Of a DNA stretch of 30,460 bases, positions 21,757-30,460 are shown piece after piece. The notes below the pieces were generated by a model. It made no database searches, was not told the DNA's origin, and worked only from the letters and a program-made list of their open reading frames with translations. Numbering within the stretch: position 1 is the stretch's first letter; every line of letters starts with the position of its first letter. Location of the stretch: NCBI GenBank assembly GCA_964549135.1, contig CAZJUJ010000035.1:1-30460 (forward strand). Reading direction: 5' to 3'. Both the position numbers and the translations under genes were made by a program. This stretch comes from RUG563 sp964549135 (GTDB taxonomy: Bacteria; Bacillota; Clostridia; Christensenellales; Aristaeellaceae).

Positions 21757-21793
21757 TTTTTCCCCGCCAGCGCAGAGAAAGGAAGGAAACAAG

Positions 21794-22843
21794 ATGCATT
21801 CCAATTCCCGATCCGATAGCTACGCCGCGGCAGGCGTGGATATTACCGCAGGCTATAAGGCCGTGGAACTGATGAAAAAGCATATCGCCCGCACCCGCAC
21901 CGATGGCTGCCTGGATGATGTGGGCGGCTTTGGTGGCTGCTTCGGCCTGCCCATCCAGGGCATGGAAAAGCCCGTGCTGGTTTCCGGCACGGATGGCTGC
22001 GGCACCAAGGTGAAATTGGCCATCCTGATGAACAAGCATGATACCATCGGCATTGATGCGGTGGCCATGTGCGTAAACGATATTATCTGCTGCGGCGCGC
22101 GGCCCCTTTTCTTCCTGGATTATATCGCCTGCGGCCGGAATATCCCCGAAAAAATCGCCGAGATTGTTTCCGGCGTGGCGGAGGGCTGCGTGCAGAGCGG
22201 GGCCGCCCTGATCGGCGGCGAAACGGCGGAGCATCCCGGCCTGATGCCCGAAGCGGATTATGATCTGGCGGGCTTTGCGGTGGGCATTGTGGATAAGAAA
22301 AAAATCATCGATCAGCAGCGCATGCAGCCCGGGGATCAGGTGATTGCCCTGGCCTCCACCGGCATTCATTCCAATGGCTTTTCCCTCTGCCGCAAGGTAT
22401 TTGATATCGATCAGAATCCCCCCGCGCTCTATGCGCCCCGGCAGGAGCTGGGCGGCAAAAGCATTGCGGAAGCGCTGCTGACCCCCACCCGCATTTATGT
22501 AAAGAGCATCCTGGCGCTTCTGAAGGAAACGGATGTCAGGGGCATTTCCCATATCACCGGCGGCGGCTTCTATGAGAATATTCCCCGCTCCATTCCCGAT
22601 GGCCTGGGCGCAAGGATTCAGAAAAGCGCCGTGCGGGTGCTGCCCATCTTTGATCTCATCGCCAAAGCCGGCAATATCCCCGAGCGCGATATGTTCAATA
22701 CCTTTAATATGGGCGTGGGCATGAGCGTGGTGGTGCCCGCCGCGGAAACCGAAAAGGCCCTTTCCATCCTCCGGGAAAACGGCGAAGAGGCCTATGTCAT
22801 CGGCGAAATCATCCAATCTGATGAAAAGGTGATTCTGGAATGA
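21794..22843 (+). CDS. purM: Phosphoribosylformylglycinamidine cyclo-ligase (AIR synthetase)
   Basis: PurM closes FGAM to AIR using ATP. The 349 residues have the family start SYAAAGVDITAGYKAVE (10-26), VGGFGGCFGLP (43-53), SGTDGCGTKVKLA (64-76) and the later GGETAEHPG and HITGGGFYENIPR motifs. ATG follows AGGAAGGAAA. It is the fifth enzyme of the pathway. Its stop overlaps the purN start by four bases, indicating coupled translation. Confidence 0.96.
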   Translation: MHSNSRSDSYAAAGVDITAGYKAVELMKKHIARTRTDGCLDDVGGFGGCFGLPIQGMEKPVLVSGTDGCGTKVKLAILMNKHDTIGIDAVAMCVNDIICCGARPLFFLDYIACGRNIPEKIAEIVSGVAEGCVQSGAALIGGETAEHPGLMPEADYDLAGFAVGIVDKKKIIDQQRMQPGDQVIALASTGIHSNGFSLCRKVFDIDQNPPALYAPRQELGGKSIAEALLTPTRIYVKSILALLKETDVRGISHITGGGFYENIPRSIPDGLGARIQKSAVRVLPIFDLIAKAGNIPERDMFNTFNMGVGMSVVVPAAETEKALSILRENGEEAYVIGEIIQSDEKVILE

Positions 22844-23475
22844 AAAAAGCGCGCATTGCCGTGCTGGTTTCCGGCGGCGGCACCAATCTGCAGGCATTAA
22901 TCGACGCCTGGCAGAAAAATGAGCTAGGCGGCGGGGAAATCGCGGCGGTGATTTCCTCCAGGGCCGGGGCCTATGCCCTGGAGCGGGCGGAAAGGGCCGG
23001 CATTCCCGGCTATGTGCTGCCCAGGAAGGAATTTCCCGGCAGCCGGGAAATGACCGCCGCCCTGGTGGCGCTCCTAAAGCAATTGGATATTCAATTGGTG
23101 GTGCTGGCGGGCTGCATGGTGATTTTCACCCAGGAGCTGACCGACGCCTATCCAAACGCCGTGATCAACGTGCATCCCGCCCTGATTCCCGCCTTCTGCG
23201 GCAAGGGCTATTACGGGCTGCATGTGCATGAGGCGGCGCTGCAGTACGGGGTCAAGCTGTCGGGGGCCACGGTGCATTTTGTCACCGAAGAATGCGATGG
23301 CGGCCCCATCATCGCCCAGAAGGCCGTGGCCGTGCTGCCCGGCGATACCCCGGAAACGCTGCAGAAGCGCATCATGGAGGAAGCCGAATGGAAGCTGCTT
23401 CCCCTGGCCGTATCTCTTTTCTGCCAGGGCCGGCTTTCGGTAGCGGGCCGCACCGTCGTCGTCAAGGAGGATTGA
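22840..23475 (+). CDS. purN: Phosphoribosylglycinamide formyltransferase (10-formyl-THF dependent)
   Basis: PurN transfers a formyl group from 10-formyltetrahydrofolate to GAR. The 211 residues show SGGGTNLQAL (11-20) and the catalytic triad Asn110, His112 (INVHPALIP) and Asp153 (EECDGGPII). The start lies within the purM stop (ATGA). No formate-dependent PurT is present, so formylation here depends on folate. The length is normal. Confidence 0.95.
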   Translation: MKKARIAVLVSGGGTNLQALIDAWQKNELGGGEIAAVISSRAGAYALERAERAGIPGYVLPRKEFPGSREMTAALVALLKQLDIQLVVLAGCMVIFTQELTDAYPNAVINVHPALIPAFCGKGYYGLHVHEAALQYGVKLSGATVHFVTEECDGGPIIAQKAVAVLPGDTPETLQKRIMEEAEWKLLPLAVSLFCQGRLSVAGRTVVVKED

Positions 23476-23479
23476 TTCC

Positions 23480-24193
23480 ATGAATGTTTACGAAATCAGC
23501 AGCATGCAGGCGCTGCTCTCTTCCAATTCCTATCCCGGCCGCGGCATCGTGCTGGGCGTCACCGAGGATGGCAAAAAGGCCGTAGCCACCTATTTCATCA
23601 TGGGCCGCAGCGTCAACAGCCGCAACCGCATCTTCGTTCAGGAGCCCGACGGCATCCGCACCCAGGCCCATGACCCCGCCAAAATGGCCGATCCCCATCT
23701 GATCATCTATCATCCCGTGCGGGAAAGCGCCCAGGGCCTTATCGTGACCAACGGCGATCAGACCGATACCATCCGGAATTTCCTCGCCCGGGGCGAAGGC
23801 TGGGAAAACGCCCTGCGCACCCGCCAGTTTGAGGATGACGCCCCCAATTTCACCCCCCGCATTTCCGGCCTGCTGGCCCGGGATGGCAGCCATAAAATGT
23901 CCATCCTCAAGGCCGCCGATCCCCAGGGCCTTGCCTGCGCCCGCTATTTCTATGAATACCCCGCCACGCCGGGTCTGGGTCATTTCCTGCATACCTATGT
24001 ATGCGATGGCAATCCCGTGATTCCCTCCTTCCAGGGCGAGCCCGAGCGGGTAAAGATTCCCCCCTGCATCCGCTGCTTCACCAGCGAAATCTGGGAAAAC
24101 CTGCATGCGGAGAATAAGATTTCCCTGTTTGTCCGCTATACCGATATTGAAACCGGCGATTTTGAGCAGCGCATCATCAACAAGCACGAGTAA
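23480..24193 (+). CDS. purO: IMP cyclohydrolase, PurO-type (archaeal family)
   Basis: This enzyme closes FAICAR to IMP, the last step of the pathway. It belongs to the IMP_cyclohyd family first described in methanogenic archaea, unrelated to the N-terminal domain of bacterial PurH. Markers are SYPGRGIVLG (17-26), SRNRIFV (47-53), VTNGDQTDTI (89-98) and APNFTPRISGL. The 237 residues are slightly longer than archaeal PurO (about 200). ATG has AAGGAGG nine bases upstream, and the gene starts four bases after purN. It is immediately followed by the formyltransferase that makes its substrate, which supports the assignment. Confidence 0.88.
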   Translation: MNVYEISSMQALLSSNSYPGRGIVLGVTEDGKKAVATYFIMGRSVNSRNRIFVQEPDGIRTQAHDPAKMADPHLIIYHPVRESAQGLIVTNGDQTDTIRNFLARGEGWENALRTRQFEDDAPNFTPRISGLLARDGSHKMSILKAADPQGLACARYFYEYPATPGLGHFLHTYVCDGNPVIPSFQGEPERVKIPPCIRCFTSEIWENLHAENKISLFVRYTDIETGDFEQRIINKHE

Positions 24194-24209
24194 AGGAGAG
24201 GAAAGCATC

Positions 24210-25394
24210 ATGAAGGAATTTGAACTGAAATACGGCTGCAACCCCAATCAGAAGCCCGCGAAAATCTATATGCAGGATGGCAGCGAACTGCCCATCGAGA
24301 TTCTCTGCGGCCGCCCGGGCTACATCAATTTTCTGGATGCCTTTAATTCCTGGCAATTGGTAAAAGAGCTGAAGGAAGCCCTGGGCCTGCCCGCCGTCAC
24401 CTCCTTTAAGCATGTATCCCCCACCTCTGCCGCCGTGGGCCTGCCCCTGAGCGATGCGTTAAAGAGGGCCTGCTTTGTGGATGACATTGAGGGCCTGGAT
24501 GCCTCTCCCCTGGCCTGCGCCTACGCCCGGGCCCGCGGCACCGATCGGATGTGTTCCTTCGGCGATTGGGTGGCGCTTTCCGATGTCTGCGATGTGACCA
24601 CCGCCCGGCTCATCAAGCGGGAGGTATCCGATGGCATCATCGCCCCCGGCTATGAGCCCGAGGCCCTGGAGATTCTTAAATCCAAGCGCAAGGGCAATTA
24701 TAATATCGTAAAAATCGATCCCGATTATGTGCCCGAGGTGCAGGAGCGCAAGCAGGTGTTCGGCATCACCTTTGAGCAGGGCCGCAATAATTTCAAAATT
24801 GACCGGGGGCTGCTTTCCAATATCGTTACCGAAAATAAGGAGATGCCCGAATCCGCCGTCCGCGATCTGATTGTGGCGCTGATCACCCTGAAATATACCC
24901 AGTCCAATTCCGTCTGCTATGCGGTGGATGGCCAGGCCATCGGCGTGGGCGCAGGCCAGCAGAGCCGCATCCATTGCACCCGGCTTGCCGACAGCAAGGC
25001 CGATACCTGGTGGCTGCGCCAGCATGAAAAGGTGCTGAATCTGCCCTTCCTGGATACCCTGGGCCGCCCCGACCGGGATAACGTCATCGACGGCTACATC
25101 AACAAAAACGAAGAGGATGTATGCGCCGAGGGCAACTGGCAGAAGTATTTTTCCCGCCGTCCCGAGCCGCTGACCCAGGAGGAAATCCACGCCTTCCTTT
25201 CCGCCCGGGGGCAGGTGGCCCTGGGCTCGGATGCCTTCTTCCCCTTTGATGATAATATCGAGCGCGCCAGGAAGAGCGGCGTGCAGTATATTGCCGAGCC
25301 CGGCGGCTCCATCCGGGATGATATCGTCATCAACTGCGCCAATCGCTATGGCATGGTGATGGCCTTTACCGGCATGCGCCTGTTCCATCACTGA
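24210..25394 (+). CDS. purH: Stand-alone AICAR formyltransferase (PurH C-terminal domain only)
   Basis: This protein formylates AICAR to FAICAR with 10-formyltetrahydrofolate. It corresponds only to the transformylase part of bifunctional PurH: the 394 residues begin MKEFELKYGCNPNQKPAK, where the full enzyme's second domain begins, and the IMP cyclohydrolase (MGS-like) domain is missing. The catalytic Lys67-His68 pair lies in SFKHVSPTSAAVG. Other markers are VGAGQQSRIHCTRLA and the C-terminal FTGMRLFHH. ATG follows AAAGGAGAGG; upstream in-frame codons overlap purO and have no site. It pairs with purO, 16 bases upstream. Confidence 0.92.
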   Translation: MKEFELKYGCNPNQKPAKIYMQDGSELPIEILCGRPGYINFLDAFNSWQLVKELKEALGLPAVTSFKHVSPTSAAVGLPLSDALKRACFVDDIEGLDASPLACAYARARGTDRMCSFGDWVALSDVCDVTTARLIKREVSDGIIAPGYEPEALEILKSKRKGNYNIVKIDPDYVPEVQERKQVFGITFEQGRNNFKIDRGLLSNIVTENKEMPESAVRDLIVALITLKYTQSNSVCYAVDGQAIGVGAGQQSRIHCTRLADSKADTWWLRQHEKVLNLPFLDTLGRPDRDNVIDGYINKNEEDVCAEGNWQKYFSRRPEPLTQEEIHAFLSARGQVALGSDAFFPFDDNIERARKSGVQYIAEPGGSIRDDIVINCANRYGMVMAFTGMRLFHH

Positions 25395-25423
25395 GAAGCA
25401 GGGCTGCGGAAGGAGAAGCTGCT

Positions 25424-26695
25424 ATGAAAATACTGGTTGTGGGCGGCGGCGGACGGGAACACGCCATCATCAAGGCCCTGAAAAAAAGCCCGGAGGCCGA
25501 AAAAATCTATGCCCTGCCCGGAAACGGCGGCATTGCGGCGGATGCCGAATGCGTGAATATCGGGGCAAAGGATATTGAGGGCATCGTGAAATTTGCCGTC
25601 CAGAGCAAGGTGGATTTTGCCGTGGTCGCCCCGGATGATCCCCTGGCCCTGGGCGCGGTGGACGCGCTGGAGGCGGCGGGCATTCCCTCCTTTGGCCCCT
25701 CCCGGGCGGCGGCCCGGATTGAGGCCAGCAAGGTTTTTGCCAAGCATCTGATGGAAAAATATCATATTCCCACCGCTGCCTGCCGCATTTTTTCCGATTG
25801 CGGCGAGGCCCTGGCCTATCTTCGCTCTGCGCCGCTGCCCATCGTCATCAAGGCCGATGGCCTGGCCCTGGGTAAGGGCGTAATCATCGCCAGGACCCGG
25901 GAGGAGGCCGAAAACGCCGTCACCGATATGATGGAAAACCGCGTGTTCGGCGACAGCGGCAGCCGCATTGTCATCGAGGAATTTCTGGAGGGGCCGGAGG
26001 TATCCGTGCTGGCCTTTACCGATGGCAGGGTGATTAAGCCCATGGTATCCTCCATGGATCATAAGCGCGCCCTGGATCATGATCAGGGCCTGAACACCGG
26101 CGGCATGGGGGCCATCGCCCCCAACCCCTTCTATACGGAGGAAACGGCCCGCCGCTGCATGGAGGAAATTTTCCTGCCCACCATCCATGCCATGCAGGCC
26201 GAGGGCTGCCCCTTTAAGGGCTGCCTCTATTTCGGCCTGATGCTCACCAAGGCTGGCCCCAGGGTCATCGAATATAATTGCCGCTTCGGCGATCCCGAAA
26301 CCCAGGTGGTGCTGCCCCTGCTCAAAAGCGATCTGCTTACCATTTTCCGGGCCTGCCGGGAGGGCACCCTGGAAAATTGCCCGGTGGAATTTGAGGAGGG
26401 CGCGGCCTGCTGCGTGGTGATGGCCTCCCGGGGCTATCCCCAGAAATACGAAACGGGCTATCCCATCTCCCTCATCCCCGATACCCCAAGCGTTACCACC
26501 TATGTGGCCGGGGCGAAAATCAATGAAGCGGGCGAAATGGTTACCGCCGGCGGCCGGGTGCTGGGCATTACCGCCAGAGGAAAATACCTGCATTGCGCCA
26601 TCCAAAGTGCCTATGAGGCCGTAAGCCAAACCAACTTTGCCAATGCCTATTACCGCAGGGATATTGGCCGGAAAGCACTGAAGAAGGAGGCCTGA
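25424..26695 (+). CDS. purD: Phosphoribosylamine-glycine ligase
   Basis: PurD joins glycine to phosphoribosylamine using ATP. The 423 residues start with MKILVVGGGGREHAI and continue with ALPGNGGIA. The ATP-grasp domain follows (KADGLALGKGVIIA, IEEFLEGPEVSVLAFTDG, GGMGAIAPNP, EYNCRFGDPETQ). ATG follows AAGGAGAAG. The end is three bases from purL. All family landmarks are present at normal length. Confidence 0.96.
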   Translation: MKILVVGGGGREHAIIKALKKSPEAEKIYALPGNGGIAADAECVNIGAKDIEGIVKFAVQSKVDFAVVAPDDPLALGAVDALEAAGIPSFGPSRAAARIEASKVFAKHLMEKYHIPTAACRIFSDCGEALAYLRSAPLPIVIKADGLALGKGVIIARTREEAENAVTDMMENRVFGDSGSRIVIEEFLEGPEVSVLAFTDGRVIKPMVSSMDHKRALDHDQGLNTGGMGAIAPNPFYTEETARRCMEEIFLPTIHAMQAEGCPFKGCLYFGLMLTKAGPRVIEYNCRFGDPETQVVLPLLKSDLLTIFRACREGTLENCPVEFEEGAACCVVMASRGYPQKYETGYPISLIPDTPSVTTYVAGAKINEAGEMVTAGGRVLGITARGKYLHCAIQSAYEAVSQTNFANAYYRRDIGRKALKKEA

Positions 26696-26698
26696 CCC

Positions 26699-29600
26699 AT
26701 GGTTTATCGCGTATATGTGGAAAAGAAGCAGGGGCTGGATCATGAGGCCCAGTCGCTGAAAAATGATCTGATCGGGCTATTGGGCATCGGGGGCTTGACC
26801 CGGGTGCGCCTGATCAACCGATATGATGTGGAGGGCGTGGAGGAGAGCCTCTTTGAGAGCCTGAAGACCACCGTCTTTGCCGAGCCGCAATTGGATACCG
26901 TCACGGAGGAAATGCCCTGCCCCGGCGATGCCCGGGTATTTGCCGTGGAATATCTGCCCGGCCAGTTTGATCAGCGGGCGGACAGCGCCTCCCAGTGCAT
27001 CCAGCTGATTTCCCGGAAGGATCGGCCGCTGGTGCGCTCCGCCAGAGTGTATTATCTCTATGGCGATATCACGGAGGAGCAGACCGAAAAAATCAAGAAA
27101 TACGTCATCAATCCCGTGGAAAGCCGCCTGGCCTCCCTGGAGCCCCTTGATACCCTGAAAATCGCCTATGATATGCCCCCCATGGTGGAAACGCTGCATG
27201 ATTTCCCCGGCCTTGATCAGGAGGGGCTGCATGAATTCGTCCGCAAGTACGGGCTGGCCATGGATGATGATGATCTCAAATTCTGCCAGGATTATTTCAA
27301 GGCCGAGGGCCGCGCCCCGACCCTGACCGAAATCCGCATGCTGGATACCTACTGGAGCGATCATTGCCGCCATACCACCTTTTTGACCGAGCTGAGCGAT
27401 GTTTCCTTTGATGATCCCGCCGCGGAAAAAACCTATCAGGAATACCTCCGGGTGCGGAAGGAAATGGGCGTCAAAAAGCCGGTTACGCTGATGGATATGG
27501 CCACCATCGGCGCAAAATACCTGAAAAAGCAGGGGCTGCTGGATAAGCTGGATGAATCGGAGGAGATTAACGCCTGCACCGTGAAAATCAGCGTGCAGAC
27601 CCCGGACGGCCCCGAAAAATGGCTCCTGCTTTTCAAGAATGAAACCCATAATCATCCCACCGAAATCGAGCCCTTCGGCGGGGCGGCCACCTGCATCGGC
27701 GGGGCCATCCGCGATCCGCTTTCGGGCCGCAGCTATGTTTACGCAGCCATGCGCGTAACCGGCGCCGCCGATCCCACCGTGCCCCTTTCCCAGACGCTGC
27801 CCGGAAAATTGCCCCAGCGCAAGATCGTAACCACGGCGGCGGCGGGCTATTCCTCCTATGGCAACCAGATCGGCCTCGCCACCGGCATCGTGGATGAAAT
27901 CTATCATCCCGGCTACGCTGCCAAGCGCATGGAGATCGGCGCGGTGATCGCCGCCGCTCCCGAAGAAAACGTCCGGCGGAAATGCCCCGCTCCCGGCGAT
28001 GTGATCATTCTGCTGGGCGGGCGCACGGGCCGGGATGGCTGCGGCGGGGCCACCGGCTCCTCCAAGGCCCATACCCTGAAATCCATTGATCAGTGCGGCG
28101 CAGAGGTGCAGAAGGGCAACGCCCCGGAGGAGCGCAAGCTGCAGCGGCTTTTCCGCAATCCCCGGGTATCGCAATTGATCAAGCGCTGCAATGACTTTGG
28201 CGCGGGCGGCGTATCGGTTGCCATCGGCGAACTGGCAGATGGCATCGCCATCAATCTGGATCTGGTGCCCAAGAAATATGAGGGCCTGGACGGCACCGAG
28301 CTTGCCATCTCCGAATCCCAGGAGCGCATGGCGGTGGTAGTGGCCCCCAAGGATGCGGAAAAATTCATTCAGCTGGCCGGAAAGGAAAACCTGGAGGCCA
28401 CCATCGTGGCCACGGTGCAGCAGGAGCCCCGGCTGACCATGACCTGGCGGGGCGAAACCATCGTCAATATCTCCCGGGAATTCCTCAATTCCAATGGCGC
28501 GCCCAAGACGGCAGCCGCCCATGTGGCCGCCCCGGCGGAAGGCAAGGATGAAGCGCCCCTGCATTTTGCCCAGAGCATGCGGGAAATGGCAAAGGATCTG
28601 AATATCTGCTCCCAGCGCGGCCTTTCCGAGCGTTTTGATTCCACCATCGGCGCGGGCACGGTCTTTATGCCCTTTGGCGGTGCCCGGCAGATGACCCCCA
28701 TCCAGGCCATGGCCCATAAAATCTCCCGGGAATATGGCGAAACCGATACCTGCTCCCTCATGGCCTGGGGCTATGATCCCTATCTGGCTGAAAAGAGCCC
28801 CTATCGCGGCGCGTATCTGGCGGTGGTGGAATCCATTGCCAAGCTGATTGCCGCCGGGGCCGATCTTTCCGATACCTATCTCACCTTCCAGGAATATTTC
28901 GAAAAGCCCCAGGGCAAAAAGGAACGCTGGGGCAAGCCCCTTTCCGCGCTGCTGGGCGCGCTGCAGGCCCAATGGGATCTGGGCTGTGCCGCCATTGGCG
29001 GAAAGGATTCCATGTCCGGCACCTTTGAGCAATTGGATGTGCCCCCCACGCTGGTTTCCTTCGCCGTTACCACCGCCGGAATCAAAACCGTCCGCTCCCC
29101 CGAATTCAAGGGCGCGGGGCATAAATGCGTGCTGATGCTGCCCGAATATGATGAGAATGGTCTGCCCGTCCCCGCCTCCCTGAAAGGGCTGTTCGGCCGG
29201 GTGCATGCCCTGCTCTTTACCGGCAAGGCGCTCTCCGCCTGGACGCTGGAGCGCGGCGGCGTGGCCGAGGGCATTCTGAAAATGTGCCTGGGCAATGGGA
29301 TTGGCTTCTCCTTTGATGATCATGCCGATCTGGAATTGATTTTTGCCAAGCATTACGGCGGCTTCATTCTGGAGCTTGCCGGGGATGAGCATGTGGGCAT
29401 CCCCCTGGGGCATACCGATCGGCGGCCCGGCATTGCCTGGTGCGGCGAAAGCGTATCCCTGAAGGAAATGCAGGAGGACTATGAGAGCCGCCTGGAAAGC
29501 GTGTATCCCACCAAGACCCCCGGCGGAAAAAGCATCCCCTGCATCACCGCCGAAAAAAGGCCGGTAGCCAGGCCCGCCGCCTCTGTGGCCGTTCCCCGGG

Positions 29601-30388
29601 TGCTGATTCCCGTCTTCCCGGGCACCAACTGCGAATATGATTCCCTCCGCGCCGTGGAGCGCGCCGGGCTCAAGGGCGAAGTTCTGGTGATCAATAATCT
29701 TTCCGCCCAGGGCGTGGCCGATTCTGTGGATCGCTTCGCCGCGGCGCTGAAAAACGCCCAGATCGTCTTCATCCCCGGCGGCTTTTCCGGCGGCGATGAG
29801 CCCGATGGCTCCGGCAAATTCATTACCGCCTTCTTCCGCAGCGCCGCCGTCCGGGATGGCGTAAGCGAGCTGATGGATCGCCGGGATGGCCTGATGCTGG
29901 GCATCTGCAATGGCTTCCAGGCGCTGATTAAGCTGGGGCTGGTTCCCTACGGCAAAATCACCGCCCCCGATCCCCATACCCCCACCCTGACCTATAATAC
30001 CATTGGCCGCCATCAGTCCCGGCTGGTGCGCACCCGGGTTTCCTCCGTCAATTCTCCGTGGCTGATGAATGTTGAGCCGGGCGATATCGTCACCGTGCCC
30101 ATCAGCCATGGCGAGGGCCGCTTCCTCTGCCCGGATGATGTGCTGCAGCAGCTCATCGCCAATGGCCAGATCGCCACCCAGTATGTGGATATGGAGGGCA
30201 ACCCCACCGATAATATCCTCTTTAACCCCAATGGCTCCGCCGCCGCCGTGGAGGGTATCCTCTCCCCCGATGGCCGCGTGCTGGGCAAAATGGGCCATAG
30301 CGAACGGATCGGCCAGGGCCTCTATCAGAATGTGCCCGGTCAGTATGACCTGGGCCTCTTCGCCAGCGCGAAAAAGTATTTCGGCTGA
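26699..30388 (+). CDS. purL: Phosphoribosylformylglycinamidine synthase, single-chain
   Basis: PurL converts FGAR to FGAM with ATP and glutamine. This is the large single-chain type (1229 residues) rather than the three-part PurSQL usual in Bacillus. In order: an N-terminal PurS-like domain (about 1-90), a linker with TLTEIRMLDTYWSDHCRH, two AIRS-type halves (FKNETHNHPTEIEPFGGAATCIGGAIRD in the first), and a class I glutamine amidotransferase domain from about 965. The amidotransferase triad is intact: Cys1070 in LGICNGFQ, and His1137 and Glu1139 in ISHGEGRF. AAGGAGG lies eight bases before ATG, overlapping the purD end. It is the last gene of the operon; the repeat at 30414 follows. Confidence 0.95.
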   Translation: MVYRVYVEKKQGLDHEAQSLKNDLIGLLGIGGLTRVRLINRYDVEGVEESLFESLKTTVFAEPQLDTVTEEMPCPGDARVFAVEYLPGQFDQRADSASQCIQLISRKDRPLVRSARVYYLYGDITEEQTEKIKKYVINPVESRLASLEPLDTLKIAYDMPPMVETLHDFPGLDQEGLHEFVRKYGLAMDDDDLKFCQDYFKAEGRAPTLTEIRMLDTYWSDHCRHTTFLTELSDVSFDDPAAEKTYQEYLRVRKEMGVKKPVTLMDMATIGAKYLKKQGLLDKLDESEEINACTVKISVQTPDGPEKWLLLFKNETHNHPTEIEPFGGAATCIGGAIRDPLSGRSYVYAAMRVTGAADPTVPLSQTLPGKLPQRKIVTTAAAGYSSYGNQIGLATGIVDEIYHPGYAAKRMEIGAVIAAAPEENVRRKCPAPGDVIILLGGRTGRDGCGGATGSSKAHTLKSIDQCGAEVQKGNAPEERKLQRLFRNPRVSQLIKRCNDFGAGGVSVAIGELADGIAINLDLVPKKYEGLDGTELAISESQERMAVVVAPKDAEKFIQLAGKENLEATIVATVQQEPRLTMTWRGETIVNISREFLNSNGAPKTAAAHVAAPAEGKDEAPLHFAQSMREMAKDLNICSQRGLSERFDSTIGAGTVFMPFGGARQMTPIQAMAHKISREYGETDTCSLMAWGYDPYLAEKSPYRGAYLAVVESIAKLIAAGADLSDTYLTFQEYFEKPQGKKERWGKPLSALLGALQAQWDLGCAAIGGKDSMSGTFEQLDVPPTLVSFAVTTAGIKTVRSPEFKGAGHKCVLMLPEYDENGLPVPASLKGLFGRVHALLFTGKALSAWTLERGGVAEGILKMCLGNGIGFSFDDHADLELIFAKHYGGFILELAGDEHVGIPLGHTDRRPGIAWCGESVSLKEMQEDYESRLESVYPTKTPGGKSIPCITAEKRPVARPAASVAVPRVLIPVFPGTNCEYDSLRAVERAGLKGEVLVINNLSAQGVADSVDRFAAALKNAQIVFIPGGFSGGDEPDGSGKFITAFFRSAAVRDGVSELMDRRDGLMLGICNGFQALIKLGLVPYGKITAPDPHTPTLTYNTIGRHQSRLVRTRVSSVNSPWLMNVEPGDIVTVPISHGEGRFLCPDDVLQQLIANGQIATQYVDMEGNPTDNILFNPNGSAAAVEGILSPDGRVLGKMGHSERIGQGLYQNVPGQYDLGLFASAKKYFG

Positions 30389-30413
30389 TGCAGGGGAGAA
30401 CGGGGAATAATTT

Positions 30414-30460
30414 GCGGGGGAACCACTTTTGAGTCAAAAGTGGTTCCCCCGCACCCCCTC
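30414..30460. repeat. Partial intergenic palindromic element (left end), cut by window edge
   Basis: Bases 30414-30452 form the best hairpin of the family: arms GCGGGGGAACCACTTTTGA and its exact reverse complement, 19 bp each around a single central G. The following ACCCCCTC continues into the subterminal segment seen in copy 1 before the window ends. It begins 25 bases after the purL stop and would end the purine transcript. Confidence 0.85.

Noticed and set aside
26777..30298. Very long open frame (over 1100 codons) on the minus strand opposite purL, and similar long frames at 4064-6028 and 11425-13602 on the plus strand.
   Set aside because: They mirror strongly supported genes. Their protein is Gly/His/Ala/Gln-rich low-complexity sequence, as expected from GC-rich codon bias on the opposite strand, and they have no family motif or ribosome site.

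Overview
This window looks like a chromosomal segment of a spore-forming Firmicute of the class Clostridia, probably an uncultured gut lineage. The evidence is spoIVB (a forespore signalling protease), a serine T-box leader in front of serS, strong AGGAGG-type ribosome binding sites, sigma-A promoters with 17-18 base spacers, and clostridial-style purine enzymes. Base composition is clearly G+C-rich. I see no transposase, phage gene, CRISPR array, tRNA or rRNA. Species-level assignment is not possible from the sequence alone.

Layout. (1) Bases 1-6766, minus strand: an uncharacterised gene followed by an oligopeptide-type ABC transporter (binding lipoprotein, OppB, OppC, OppD, OppF) behind one promoter with an operator-like dyad. 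(2) 6897-8805, minus: rhamnose mutarotase rhaM and a class-C beta-lactamase-like serine hydrolase. (3) 9263-11268, minus: a membrane GT2 glycosyltransferase and a NYN nuclease with two LOTUS/OST-HTH domains. (4) 11608-14854, minus: rpiB, ybaK, a DUF1292 gene and uvrC, with two promoters. (5) 14936-16549, plus: serine T-box and serS with terminator. (6) 16561-17858: an XRE/zinc-ribbon regulator and a TPR-like remnant. (7) 18220-19443, minus: spoIVB. (8) 19648-30388, plus: a purine operon purE-purF-purM-purN-purO-purH(AICARFT domain only)-purD-purL, with a PurBox-like palindrome and a sigma-A promoter in front. It supplies most steps from PRPP to IMP; purC, purB and purK must lie elsewhere or be absent.

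The most unusual structure is a family of about 300-400 bp intergenic palindromic elements. Three complete copies lie at 8854-9248, 11297-11601 and 17894-18189. Half copies form both ends of the window (1-79 and 30414-30460), which suggests the assembled contig broke at copies of this repeat. Each complete element is bounded by two long GC-rich hairpins that occur in two sequence types whose arms change together. Most of these hairpins sit 6-35 bases past a stop codon. Several carry a G-quadruplex motif that overlaps the hairpin. None encodes a recognisable protein. One copy lies directly upstream of the NYN-LOTUS gene, whose LOTUS domain class is reported to bind G-rich RNA.

Other points: the PurF protein has lost its catalytic N-terminal cysteine and the rest of the glutaminase pocket; the bifunctional PurH is replaced by PurO plus a stand-alone formyltransferase; RpiB has proline in place of a conserved histidine and a run of four cysteines.
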